From NCBI GenBank assembly GCA_031362405.1, contig JANLSO010000185.1, forward strand, positions 1 to 41,813: a stretch of 41,813 bases of DNA, given 5' to 3'. The notes below the pieces were generated by a model. It saw nothing but the letters and a program-made list of their open reading frames with translations. It had not been told where the DNA came from and did not search any database. The translations under genes were made by a program, and so were the position numbers. Source of the DNA: JANLSO01 sp031362405. GTDB lineage: Bacteria; Actinomycetota; Thermoleophilia; Miltoncostaeales; Miltoncostaeaceae. Shown in pieces: positions 31,061-38,662 of the stretch. Every line of letters begins with the position of its first letter. Position 1 is the first letter of the stretch.

Positions 31061-33451
31061 TCAAAGGCTTGTGCGAACCCCGACGGCATTCTCCGCGGCA
31101 ACCGTGCACCCGTTCTGCCTAAGCCACGCGACGAGGTCGGCGCCGGGCAGGGGACGGGTCAGCAGGTAGCCCTGAATCAGGTCGCACCCCGCGATCGTGA
31201 GACGGTCCTGTACATCCGGAGTCTCGACACCCTCGGCGACGATCGGCAGCCCGAGCGAATGGGCAAGACCGATCGTCGATTCCACGATCGCCGCCAACCG
31301 CGTGTCATCGTTCATGCTCGAGATGAACGACCGATCCAGCTTCAGCTCGTCCACCGGCAGTTCTTTCAGATAGGCAAGCGACGAGTGCCCGGTGCCGTAG
31401 TCGTCGACCGAGATCCGGATGCCGAAACTTCGCAGGCGGTGCAAGACGTCCAGACACCGCTCGCGGTCGCTCATGACGGTGTCCTCGGTGATCTCCAGGG
31501 TCAGGACGTGCGGCGGGACGCCCGTCTCGTGGAGGAGATCGGCAACGAGATCCGGGAAACCCGATTCCCGCAGACTCGATGCGGATACGTTGACCGCGAT
31601 CCCCATGGCCAGGCCCTGGGCGTTCCAGATCACCGTCTGTGCCAGCGCCTGACGCAGAACCCACGCTGTCAGCGCCCCCATGAGGCCCGACTGCTCCGCA
31701 AGCGGAATGAACCTGTCCGGCGGTACCAGGCCGCGGGTGGGGTCCTCCCAGCGCACGAGGGCCTCGGCGCCGACCACGCGACCCGTCGCAAGATGCAGCT
31801 TTGGCTGGTAGTGCAGCACGAGTTGATCTGACCCGATCGCCTCGCGCAGGGCCTCGATCACCCCGAACCGGTCCAGGTGGGCGCGATCTCGCTCGGAGTC
31901 GTACAACTCCACTCCGGTGCGCATCGATTTCGCCACGAACATCGCGACATCCGCCCGCGCCACGAGCTCATCGACCTCGTCACCATCATCGGGCCAGATG
32001 GCCACTCCGACGCTGGCCTCGACGTGCAATGTCATCTCACCCACAACGAACGGAGAGGCGATCTCTCGGACGATGCGTGAGGCGACCACGTGCGCTTCGT
32101 CCTGCCCGGCGCCCTCGAGGAACAACGCGAACTCATCGCCCCCCAGCCGCGCGAGCAGATCACCGGGACGCAGCACGTCCTCCACCCGCGGTCCGACGCC
32201 CACCAATAGTGCATCCCCGGCGGCATGCCCGAGCGAGTCGTTGATCTCCTTGAACCGATCCAGATCCAGAATGACCACGGCCAAGGGGTCAGCCGGCGAC
32301 CGATTGCGGAGACTGTCGTTCAGCCGCTCGTAGAAGTGCCGTCGGTTGGCCAGACCGGTCAGGTCATCGGTCCGTGCCAGCCGACGCGTATCGGCGAGGG
32401 TCTGGACCTCACGAAACGTCAGCCCAAGGCGTACCAGCGCCAGGACAATGCTCGCAACCGCACAGATCACGGCGATCGTTGGAAGCGAGCGGCCCTGGCC
32501 GTATGTGAGCAGCGCGAGTGAACTCATCACGAAAACAGCGGGCACCGCGATGATCAGCAGGCCCGTCTGCCGCGGCGCCTCGTACCGGCCCTCGCGGGTC
32601 AGGCAGGCCAGCGTCAAGAGCACGGCCCCGACGAGCCAGCCGACGTCGACCAGGCCGCCCTCCTGGTAGCTGCCGAGCACCTCCTGATGCAAAAAGATGC
32701 CATCCGAGAGCGCAAACATTGCGAACCCGGCAGCCAAAAGACTCCACATCATCGTGGGCCGCCACCCCAGCAGACCGACCGCGATGACGATCACCATGAT
32801 CAGCAGGACATCGGCGATCGGATACGCGGCGTTGGTCGCTACGGTTGAGAAGCGACCCTCGATCTCGGCGAGCGCGGGCCCGAGAAGGATCCACACCACG
32901 ATTGCCGCCGCGCCGAAACCCGCGACCGCCCCATCGAACCACACGCTCAGGTGCGACCGCGCCGCCCGTGAACGCGCCAGCAGAACCAGGCCGGCGTAGT
33001 AGAGCGGGTAGCACACCAGCCATCCCGCATCCGCGATCGATGGGTAGGGGGCGTCGGGGCCCGTGCCGACGACGAGCGTCCCGAGGAGGTTTGCGGCCGC
33101 GTAGATCGCCATGCTGACACCGAAAAGCCCCCATGCGAGGCGATCGCGGGGCTCGGCGCGGACCCGGCGAAGGCACATGATCGAGGCGCAGACGAAGGGA
33201 ATGTTGAAAAGGCCCGCGTCGCGCAACGAAAAGGCGCCCTCCGGCGGGCGGAGGGGCACCGTGGTGACGTAGAGGATGAGGCTGGCGAAGGTGAGCCACA
33301 GCAACCACCGGTGGCGACCCACGACCGCTTCAGACAGGACGAACCGTTCCACCCTTTCGGTATCGGCCAGACCGACGGACACATTGAGGCCGACTAACGC
33401 AGGGGCATCGCCGTTCCGCGCGACCTTCGCCCGCAGCCTCGGGAGCGCCAC
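31061..33451 (-). CDS. Membrane GGDEF-EAL protein (c-di-GMP turnover), copy 2
   Basis: About 796 residues, a tandem paralogue of the downstream gene. The GGDEF site (ARLGGDEFALFLEG), the I-site RPGD and the full EAL signature set (EALVRW, LEITEDTVMS, ISVDDYGTGHSSL, ELKLDRSF, VAEGVET) are intact, and the catalytic half is nearly identical to copy 1. The ten-helix membrane half (from about HRWLLWLTFASLILYV) has diverged much more. The start is uncertain: GTG 33451 is the longest frame, with AGGAG only one base upstream, and several GTG codons occur before the first helix. Upstream is a decayed GNAT gene on the same strand. Confidence 0.88.
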   Translation of the reverse strand: MALPRLRAKVARNGDAPALVGLNVSVGLADTERVERFVLSEAVVGRHRWLLWLTFASLILYVTTVPLRPPEGAFSLRDAGLFNIPFVCASIMCLRRVRAEPRDRLAWGLFGVSMAIYAAANLLGTLVVGTGPDAPYPSIADAGWLVCYPLYYAGLVLLARSRAARSHLSVWFDGAVAGFGAAAIVVWILLGPALAEIEGRFSTVATNAAYPIADVLLIMVIVIAVGLLGWRPTMMWSLLAAGFAMFALSDGIFLHQEVLGSYQEGGLVDVGWLVGAVLLTLACLTREGRYEAPRQTGLLIIAVPAVFVMSSLALLTYGQGRSLPTIAVICAVASIVLALVRLGLTFREVQTLADTRRLARTDDLTGLANRRHFYERLNDSLRNRSPADPLAVVILDLDRFKEINDSLGHAAGDALLVGVGPRVEDVLRPGDLLARLGGDEFALFLEGAGQDEAHVVASRIVREIASPFVVGEMTLHVEASVGVAIWPDDGDEVDELVARADVAMFVAKSMRTGVELYDSERDRAHLDRFGVIEALREAIGSDQLVLHYQPKLHLATGRVVGAEALVRWEDPTRGLVPPDRFIPLAEQSGLMGALTAWVLRQALAQTVIWNAQGLAMGIAVNVSASSLRESGFPDLVADLLHETGVPPHVLTLEITEDTVMSDRERCLDVLHRLRSFGIRISVDDYGTGHSSLAYLKELPVDELKLDRSFISSMNDDTRLAAIVESTIGLAHSLGLPIVAEGVETPDVQDRLTIAGCDLIQGYLLTRPLPGADLVAWLRQNGCTVAAENAVGVRTSL

Positions 33452-33486
33452 GCTCCTGCGCGGGGTCGTTTGGCCCTCTCGGGTCG

Positions 33487-33751
33487 AAGGGCTCTTCTCA
33501 GGTCTTCGATCAGCAGAAGGAGATCACGCGGGTCTCTGGGGGAAGCCTCGATCTCGGCGTGATGCAGAGAGAACGAAACGTGCGCGTTCATCCTCACAGT
33601 GGATCAGAAGGGTTCGAACGATCTGGTCGGCGGCGAAGGCGGCAACCCTTCGCAGAGTGTCGGCGAAGAGTGCACGCCCGAGCCCTCGGCCCTGCTTGCT
33701 GAGATCGGCACCGAGTCGCGTGAGCACGATGACCGGGATCAGCCAGCCGGA
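33487..33751 (-). pseudogene. GNAT acetyltransferase relic (TacT-like toxin type)
   Basis: Two frames carry pieces of one small acetyltransferase. The first reads PVIVLTRLGADLSKQGRGLG, then RALFADTLRRVAAFAADQIV and LLIHCEDERARF; this has the acetyl-CoA loop QGRGLG. The second continues with SLHHAEIEASPRDPRDLLLL and IEDLRRAL, the family C-terminus. The switch is at about 33567-33575, and a TGA lies in frame just before the first piece, so the N-terminal half is lost. The pattern is like GNAT toxins of the TacA/TacT kind, whose partner is a DUF1778 antitoxin; no such antitoxin gene is found. It fills the 500-base gap between the GGDEF-EAL genes and the next gene. Confidence 0.65.
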
Positions 33752-33968
33752 GAGTCACGGAGCGTAGAGAAACAGCTCCTCTCGCCTCCTGCTTACGACG
33801 CACGCGAATGATTGTTATGTCGCATATGCGAACGGAGCTCCGCGCCAGGCCGTCCATCACCCGGACGGCAACACCTCTGGGCTCTGTTCCCGCCGGAGTA
33901 GATCGACGAGACTCACGGGCGCGGCTCACGCGCGAGAGCGCACACCAATCGGCGAGAAGGAGAACGAC

Positions 33969-34259
33969 ATGGCATACGGCGTCGTGCATCAGTTCGCGGG
34001 CGGCACGAAGGAGCAGTACGAGGCATCGATCGGAGCCGTTCACCCCAGCAGCGGCGGCGTCCCGGAGGGGCAGGTGTTCCACGCGGCCGGCCCGTCGCAG
34101 GGGGGCTGGACGATCGTCGCGATCCACGACTCCAAGGAGAGCTGGGAGCGCTTTCGCGACGCGGTTCTGATGCCCCGGATGGCGCAGGGCATCGAGGGCG
34201 GGTTCACGGCTCCGCCTCAGGAGACGACCTTCGAGGTCTACAACCAGGTGAGCGCCTAG
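33969..34259 (+). CDS. Small conserved protein, probable dimeric alpha/beta-barrel
   Basis: A 96-residue soluble protein. Its pattern, a short strand (AYGVVHQFAGGTKEQYEASI), a region with FHAAGPSQGGWTIVAIHDSK, then ESWERFRDAVLMPRMAQGI, resembles the small ferredoxin-like barrels of antibiotic-monooxygenase and EthD type proteins. No catalytic residue can be assigned. AAGGAG six bases before ATG 33969 is a strong ribosome site. It stands alone, between two decayed loci, and is followed by a good terminator hairpin, so it is a single-gene unit that is being kept while its surroundings decay. Confidence 0.75.
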   Translation: MAYGVVHQFAGGTKEQYEASIGAVHPSSGGVPEGQVFHAAGPSQGGWTIVAIHDSKESWERFRDAVLMPRMAQGIEGGFTAPPQETTFEVYNQVSA

Positions 34260-34270
34260 CCAATGGCCGG

Positions 34271-34304
34271 CGGCGGGAGCACCGCGACGGCTTGGCTCCC
34301 GCCG
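34271..34304 (+). terminator. Terminator hairpin after the small barrel-protein gene
   Basis: A perfect ten-base stem, CGGCGGGAGC (34271-34280) and GCTCCCGCCG (34295-34304), with a 14-base loop, starts 11 bases after the stop codon. The following tract is not T-rich. Confidence 0.65.
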
Positions 34305-34354
34305 TCTCCGCCGCTGTAGTGGTGGCTTGAGCGCCCCGGTCGGGCCCTGTGCCG

Positions 34355-34786
34355 TCACGACCGTGGCGCCCCGCTGGCCCGCTTCCAGGGATTAATGGCC
34401 GTCACACCGAGGTCGACGAAATCGCTCACGTTTCGCGTGGCCAGCTGCGCGCCGCCCGCCGTACAGATCGCGGCGATCATTTCGTCGTCGACCGCTAACG
34501 GGACACCAGCCGCGCGCCGTGCGACCCGCATCTGGGCGTAGTGCCGAGCGGCGGCCGAGTCGTACGGCAGAATCTGCTCGGAGTAGGCCTTCGGCACAGG
34601 CTCCACCGCCTCGTGGAGGCGGACGCGACGGCGCCCGGCGGGAAGCCCTCTGGCACCGGTCAAAGGCTTCCCCACGTGACCGCCGTGACGACGGCCTCAT
34701 AGTGTGACACTCGAGCCACGCGAGAACCTCGGGATTTGGGCGCATACGCAGCGGCTCCGAAGGACGTTCGTGTCGATGACGATCAC
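34355..34786 (-). pseudogene. PIN-domain toxin relic (FitB/VapC-like), two frameshifts
   Basis: Three frames carry consecutive parts of one PIN toxin. The start GTG 34786 gives VIVIDTNVL with the first catalytic Asp; the next frame gives SEPLRMRPNPEVLAWLE; the third gives LTGARGLPAGRRRVRLHEAV, LPYDSAAARHYAQMRVARRA and PLAVDDEMIAAICTAGGAQL with ATRNVSDFVDLGV. Frame switches lie at about 34770 (one base missing after GTCCTT) and about 34675-34690. The start overlaps the TGA of the antitoxin relic as GTGA, the normal toxin-antitoxin layout. The order and motifs are those of FitB from FitAB modules. It can no longer make an intact protein. Confidence 0.75.
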
Positions 34787-34907
34787 GAAAGGTCAATCGC
34801 CCGAGGCTCGCTGCGCTCCGGTATCGGCGAGGTCGGGCCGCAGAGGTCGTCCGTCGCCTCAAGCGCTGAACGTCTTCATCAAGATTTCGAGCGGTAATCG
34901 TCGGCAT
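34783..34907 (-). pseudogene. FitA-like antitoxin relic, internally deleted
   Basis: ATG 34907 begins a ribbon-helix-helix type N-terminus, MPTITARNLDEDVQRLRRRT. The frame then departs from the family, and the typical antitoxin tail, ERSEPRAIDLS followed by TGA, is found in a different frame just before the toxin start. About 20 or more residues in the middle are missing. Normal FitA antitoxins are near 75-85 residues; this has about 40 codons in all. Together with the broken toxin it shows a module that lost both parts. Confidence 0.65.
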
Positions 34908-34959
34908 GTACACCTCGCGACCCGACAACAGTGCTGGCGATGCTCGGTAACGTGTTTTC

Positions 34960-35733
34960 ATGCAACTGACTCTTGTCCGGCACGCGACTCTGCTGATCGA
35001 GTTTGGTGGACATCGGCTGATGGTCGACCCCATGCTGGATGCCGCCGCTGCCCGCGGGCCCGTGCGCGGGACGCCCCAGGAGCGACCCAACCCGCTGGTT
35101 GAGCTGCCGATGACCGCCGCCGAGGCCGTCGCCGGGGTCGAGGCCGTGCTGCTGACCCACACTCACGCCGACCACCTGGACGCCGCGGGCGTCACCGCAC
35201 TCGATCCCACCGTGACCTGGTTCGTGCAACCGGAGGATCTGGGAGACCTCTCACCCATCGGTCTGGTCGACGTCCGACCGGTGCCTTCGGATGCTCCGCT
35301 CGAATGGCATGGGCTTCGGATCTGGCGCACAGGGGGCCGTCACGGACGCGAGGAAGCCATCATCCAGGGGCTTGCTCCCGTGAGCGGCTTCGTCCTGGCA
35401 GGCGATGGTGAGCCGACCCTCTATGTGGCGGGCGACACGGTCTGGTGCCCCGAGGTCGCAGACGCTCTTGCCGAGCACTCTCCTGACTGGATCGTGGTGA
35501 ACGCCGGCGGGGCACGGTTTCTCCAGGGCGGGACGATCACCATGGAAGCTGACGATGTAATCGCCGTCGCCGCGGGAGCCCCCGGCGCGCAGGTTGTCGC
35601 CGTTCATATGGAGGCGATCAATCACTGCCTCGAGCTCCGGCCGGATCTGGCGCGGCGCATTGATGCGGCAGGACTCTCCGATCGAGTTCACATCCCGGCC
35701 GACGGTGAGATGCTCGACGCCGCCAACCGTTAG
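34960..35733 (+). CDS. UlaG-like metal-dependent hydrolase (beta-lactamase fold)
   Basis: A 257-residue soluble protein. The N-terminal MQLTLVRHATLLIEFGGHRL and the metal motif LLTHTHADHLDAAG (HxHxDH) match UlaG-type and RNase Z-like hydrolases of the metallo-beta-lactamase superfamily. Further ligands are in TLYVAGDTVWCPEV and VAVHMEAINHC. The substrate is not evident; UlaG itself is an L-ascorbate-6-phosphate lactonase, but no ascorbate genes are here. ATG 34960 has no Shine-Dalgarno match, so it may be leaderless or weakly translated. It is a single gene next to a decayed toxin-antitoxin locus. Confidence 0.87.
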   Translation: MQLTLVRHATLLIEFGGHRLMVDPMLDAAAARGPVRGTPQERPNPLVELPMTAAEAVAGVEAVLLTHTHADHLDAAGVTALDPTVTWFVQPEDLGDLSPIGLVDVRPVPSDAPLEWHGLRIWRTGGRHGREEAIIQGLAPVSGFVLAGDGEPTLYVAGDTVWCPEVADALAEHSPDWIVVNAGGARFLQGGTITMEADDVIAVAAGAPGAQVVAVHMEAINHCLELRPDLARRIDAAGLSDRVHIPADGEMLDAANR

Positions 35734-35759
35734 GGCACGAGGGATCCCCGCGGACGGGG

Positions 35760-37634
35760 TCAGCGGCTGGCGGTCGCGGGGCGCCGCTGTTGGCCACGCC
35801 ACCTCGTGTTCACGGTCAGCGACTTCAGGCTCCGCTCGCCCGCGGCGTCGAAGACCGTAGCGTGGATCTGGAAGAAGCCGTTTCGATCTTGGTCGTCTTC
35901 CCAGACGAGGTAGGTCCGCCCGTCACGGTCGACCCCAACGCGGGGTCTCTGTTGATCTCCCCCACCTCGGGCATTGGCGGTGAACTCGGGAGCCGCCTCG
36001 ACGCCTTCCGCGTCGAATGCGCGTGCATGGATCTGCCCGAGTGAATTCTCGTTGCGGTCGTCGGTCCAGGTGATCACGAAACGGCCCGCGGGAGTCACCG
36101 CGAGATCCGCCACGAGCTGCGCCCCGACGTCCGTCGCGCTCACCCCGATCTCGGTAAAGCGGTCCGACGTGTCGATGTTGAAGCCCCGTGCCCGAACATC
36201 ACGCACCTTGCGCTCCCAGGCCACCACGAAGTTGCCGTCCGTCGCCGCTGCCACCCGGGGGAACACATCCTGGTCGCCGAGATCCTCGGCGACGGTGAAC
36301 TGCTCGAAGATCCCCATGCCGTCCCGTCCGAATACCCGCCCGCGGACCGCTAACGATTCGTCAATGAGCTCGCCCCAGACGACGACGAACGTTCCTGCGC
36401 CACCCATGGCGACGGCGGCCGCGCCGGGCACACCCGCCCCGGAACTGATGGTCACCGGCGCGAATCGCTCCTGGCCGCGACGATCGAAGCCGCGCATCCG
36501 GATTTCCTGAACTCCACCGGGCAGGCGCGCCTGCCACACCACGACGAAGTTCCCATCAGCCGCCATCGCAATGTCGGGGGCCTCGTGACTACCCGGCCCG
36601 GAGGCCACGACGATGTCACCGAACCGGTCGGCGCCGTCGACTGCACGGCACCGTGCCCGGATATCACCGTCGGTGCGTCCGTCCTGCCACACCACGACCG
36701 ACGTTCGGTCGGCGTCGATCGCGACGTTCGGAAGCGACCGGTGTGTGTCGCCGTCATCCACCGGTGACGGACGCCAGCAGTACTTACCCCATCGCGCAAG
36801 CCCCGCCCACACCACGCTCGAGCGGCCCTTCACGCCTCCATCGTCCTCGAAGGCGACTACGAAGTGGGGTGCCCCGAACATGACGCACGCGCCGTTGATG
36901 TCACGTTCGCTCAGGCCGTCACGTTGTCCGATCGACACACCCGCGGGCGCGACGATGGTGTCGCCACCGTCGGCGAAGGCGTCGCGTGGGTAGTGCATGA
37001 TCGATCCGTAGTCATACGGGCCGAGAATCACCCCACCCATGCGGATCTCGAAGTTCGACTCCTTCCCGGCCTCGATGTTCCCCGCGTTGACCGTCACGAA
37101 TTGGTCGCGGTCGGGGCGCTGCTGCTCGTGGAAGTACCCGACGCTGTGGCCGATCTCGTGGATCACGCTGCCGGTATCGAAGCCATCGCCGATGGCGCAA
37201 CCGATGTGCTGTTCGCCACCTTGGCGGCCCACGGCCGACTGGCACGCCTTCTCGGCCGGCACGAACTTCACGAAGGCATCCTGGTGCGACCGCTTGACCA
37301 AACGCATGATGGTTCGCCGGTTCCAGTGGTCGATCGCGCGGCGAACTGTCCGCCGCTGCCCTTCGGTGAACTCCTCGCTGATCACGTAGGGAACGACGCC
37401 CTCAGGCCAGCGCGACCCTTCTGCGGAGATTGCGTACGCCACCGGACGCCCCTCATCGATCCGTCGCCAGGTTGAGTGCTCCAACGCATCCTCGATCAGG
37501 AGGCCTCGCGGTGACAAGTCTGGGGTCCCCGGCAGCGCGTCTGTGGTAATCCTCAACGGCACCCCGGAGGTGAAGGAAATGCCGACACACGAGACGTTCG
37601 TCACGGCCACCGATTCGTCATCCGCTACGACCAC
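35760..37634 (-). CDS. Astacin-family (M12A) metallopeptidase with six C-terminal repeats
   Basis: Up to 624 residues. The catalytic domain starts near residue 76 (RWPEGVVPYVI), with the zinc motif HEIGHSVGYFHEQQRPDRD at 159-177 and the Met-turn SIMHYPRD around Met213, Tyr215 being the expected fifth ligand. From about residue 300 there are six repeats of 45-55 residues with the pattern P-x-VA-x3-DG-x-FVVVW, then IRARGFD-like strands, which suggests a beta-propeller. Astacins are usually secreted, yet no signal peptide is seen after the GTG at 37634 or nearby starts, and the first 70 residues are weakly conserved. The 5' end overlaps, on the other strand, a decayed hydrolase gene, so the start may have been lost or lie elsewhere. 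Confidence 0.82.
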   Translation of the reverse strand: MVVADDESVAVTNVSCVGISFTSGVPLRITTDALPGTPDLSPRGLLIEDALEHSTWRRIDEGRPVAYAISAEGSRWPEGVVPYVISEEFTEGQRRTVRRAIDHWNRRTIMRLVKRSHQDAFVKFVPAEKACQSAVGRQGGEQHIGCAIGDGFDTGSVIHEIGHSVGYFHEQQRPDRDQFVTVNAGNIEAGKESNFEIRMGGVILGPYDYGSIMHYPRDAFADGGDTIVAPAGVSIGQRDGLSERDINGACVMFGAPHFVVAFEDDGGVKGRSSVVWAGLARWGKYCWRPSPVDDGDTHRSLPNVAIDADRTSVVVWQDGRTDGDIRARCRAVDGADRFGDIVVASGPGSHEAPDIAMAADGNFVVVWQARLPGGVQEIRMRGFDRRGQERFAPVTISSGAGVPGAAAVAMGGAGTFVVVWGELIDESLAVRGRVFGRDGMGIFEQFTVAEDLGDQDVFPRVAAATDGNFVVAWERKVRDVRARGFNIDTSDRFTEIGVSATDVGAQLVADLAVTPAGRFVITWTDDRNENSLGQIHARAFDAEGVEAAPEFTANARGGGDQQRPRVGVDRDGRTYLVWEDDQDRNGFFQIHATVFDAAGERSLKSLTVNTRWRGQQRRPATASR

Positions 37635-38144
37635 CGCGATACAGGCGGTCCGTCAGCTACGAGGCCGGTTTGCACCCGAGTACACGTCGCTCACCCTGAT
37701 CTCCACGAGCCCCGGTGACCACGCAACGGCCGACGCAGACCCTCCGGGGGGTGCGGAGCAGGATCCGACACTGCGATGGTCGCCGACGCCCAGGCCACGG
37801 CGGGTTCGCGACCATTCGACCACGCGGCCGTGCGCGAACGGGACGGCCGCGACGTCGACCGCACGGTCAACATCGAATCGGCGATGACGAACCATCTCGT
37901 CGCTGTGAGCCGGATCGAGCCGTGGCGTGAGCGACTACCGGACATCACGGTACCGACACTCGTGATCCATGGCACCGAGGACCCTCCTCTCACGCCCGAC
38001 CATGGGCGTGAAGTGGCGACGGAGATCCCCGGCGCGCGGTTTCTTTCCCTCGAGCGAACGGGCCACGAGCTGCCCCGGGGTGTGTGGGACGTCATCATCG
38101 CCGCCATCCTGGCGCGCTCTGCGTCGACCGAGCTGGTGGCCTGA
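37579..38144 (+). pseudogene. Alpha/beta hydrolase relic
   Basis: A strong ribosome site (GGAGGTGAAGG) precedes ATG 37579. The N-terminal ETFVTATD is typical of this hydrolase group. It is followed at once by RFAPEYTSLTLISTSPG, which normally lies after the nucleophile elbow, so the oxyanion and GxSxG region are deleted. At about 37745-37775 the frame changes, and the C-terminal part (DVDRTVNIESAMTNHLVA, VPTLVIHGTEDPPLTPDHG, GHELPRGVWDVIIAAIL) is read in another frame with the catalytic Asp and His still present. No active enzyme can be made. The N-terminal part overlaps the divergent astacin gene. The acetyltransferase gene starts two bases after its stop. Confidence 0.72.
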
Positions 38145-38146
38145 CG

Positions 38147-38662
38147 ATGAGCGCGCCTGGTCTGAAGGGACCGCGTACCGTGCTCGTACCACTCGCGCCG
38201 GAGCACGCCGAGGCGGTTCGGGCGATCCGCGCGACACCGGAGGTCTCGGCGAGGTGGCCTGACGATGAAGGCTTTCCGCTCCACGACGAGCCCGAGGCCA
38301 CACGCTATGTCGTGTTGCTCGGCGGTGATCCCGAGCCACACGGGTTGGTGCAGTTCGGAGAGGAGGACACGCCCGACTACCGCCACGCGAGCATCGACAT
38401 CTTCCTCGACCCCGCCAACCACGGCCACGGCTATGGGCGTGAGGTCATCGCCGTCGTCGCGGCCCACCTGATCGATGATCGTGGTCATCACCGCATCACC
38501 ATCGACCCCGCCGCCGACAACGCTGCGGCGATCGCGTGCTATTCGGCCGTTGGCTTTCGCCCGGTGGGCATCATGCGCCAGTACGAGCGCGGCCCCGACC
38601 GAACCTTCCACGACGGCCTGCTCATGGACCTGCTCGCCGACGAATTGGTGCGCGCGAGCTAA
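38147..38662 (+). CDS. GNAT acetyltransferase, AAC(6')/RimJ-like
   Basis: A 171-residue N-acetyltransferase. The fold is marked by the N-terminal RTVLVPLAPEHAEAVRAI, the strand-turn ASIDIFLDPANHGHGYGREV with the acetyl-CoA loop HGYGRE, HRITIDPAADNAAAIACYSA and GFRPVGIMRQYERGP. The last two are common in aminoglycoside 6'-acetyltransferases and RimJ/RimL enzymes, but the substrate cannot be told from sequence alone, and no resistance claim is made. ATG 38147 follows the hydrolase relic stop by two bases. The last four bases overlap the end of the convergent secreted-protein gene. Confidence 0.82.
   Translation: MSAPGLKGPRTVLVPLAPEHAEAVRAIRATPEVSARWPDDEGFPLHDEPEATRYVVLLGGDPEPHGLVQFGEEDTPDYRHASIDIFLDPANHGHGYGREVIAVVAAHLIDDRGHHRITIDPAADNAAAIACYSAVGFRPVGIMRQYERGPDRTFHDGLLMDLLADELVRAS

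Noticed and set aside
38147..38662. Calling the GNAT gene an aminoglycoside resistance gene
   Set aside because: The similarity is to a broad fold group that also modifies proteins and small metabolites; no resistance context is present.
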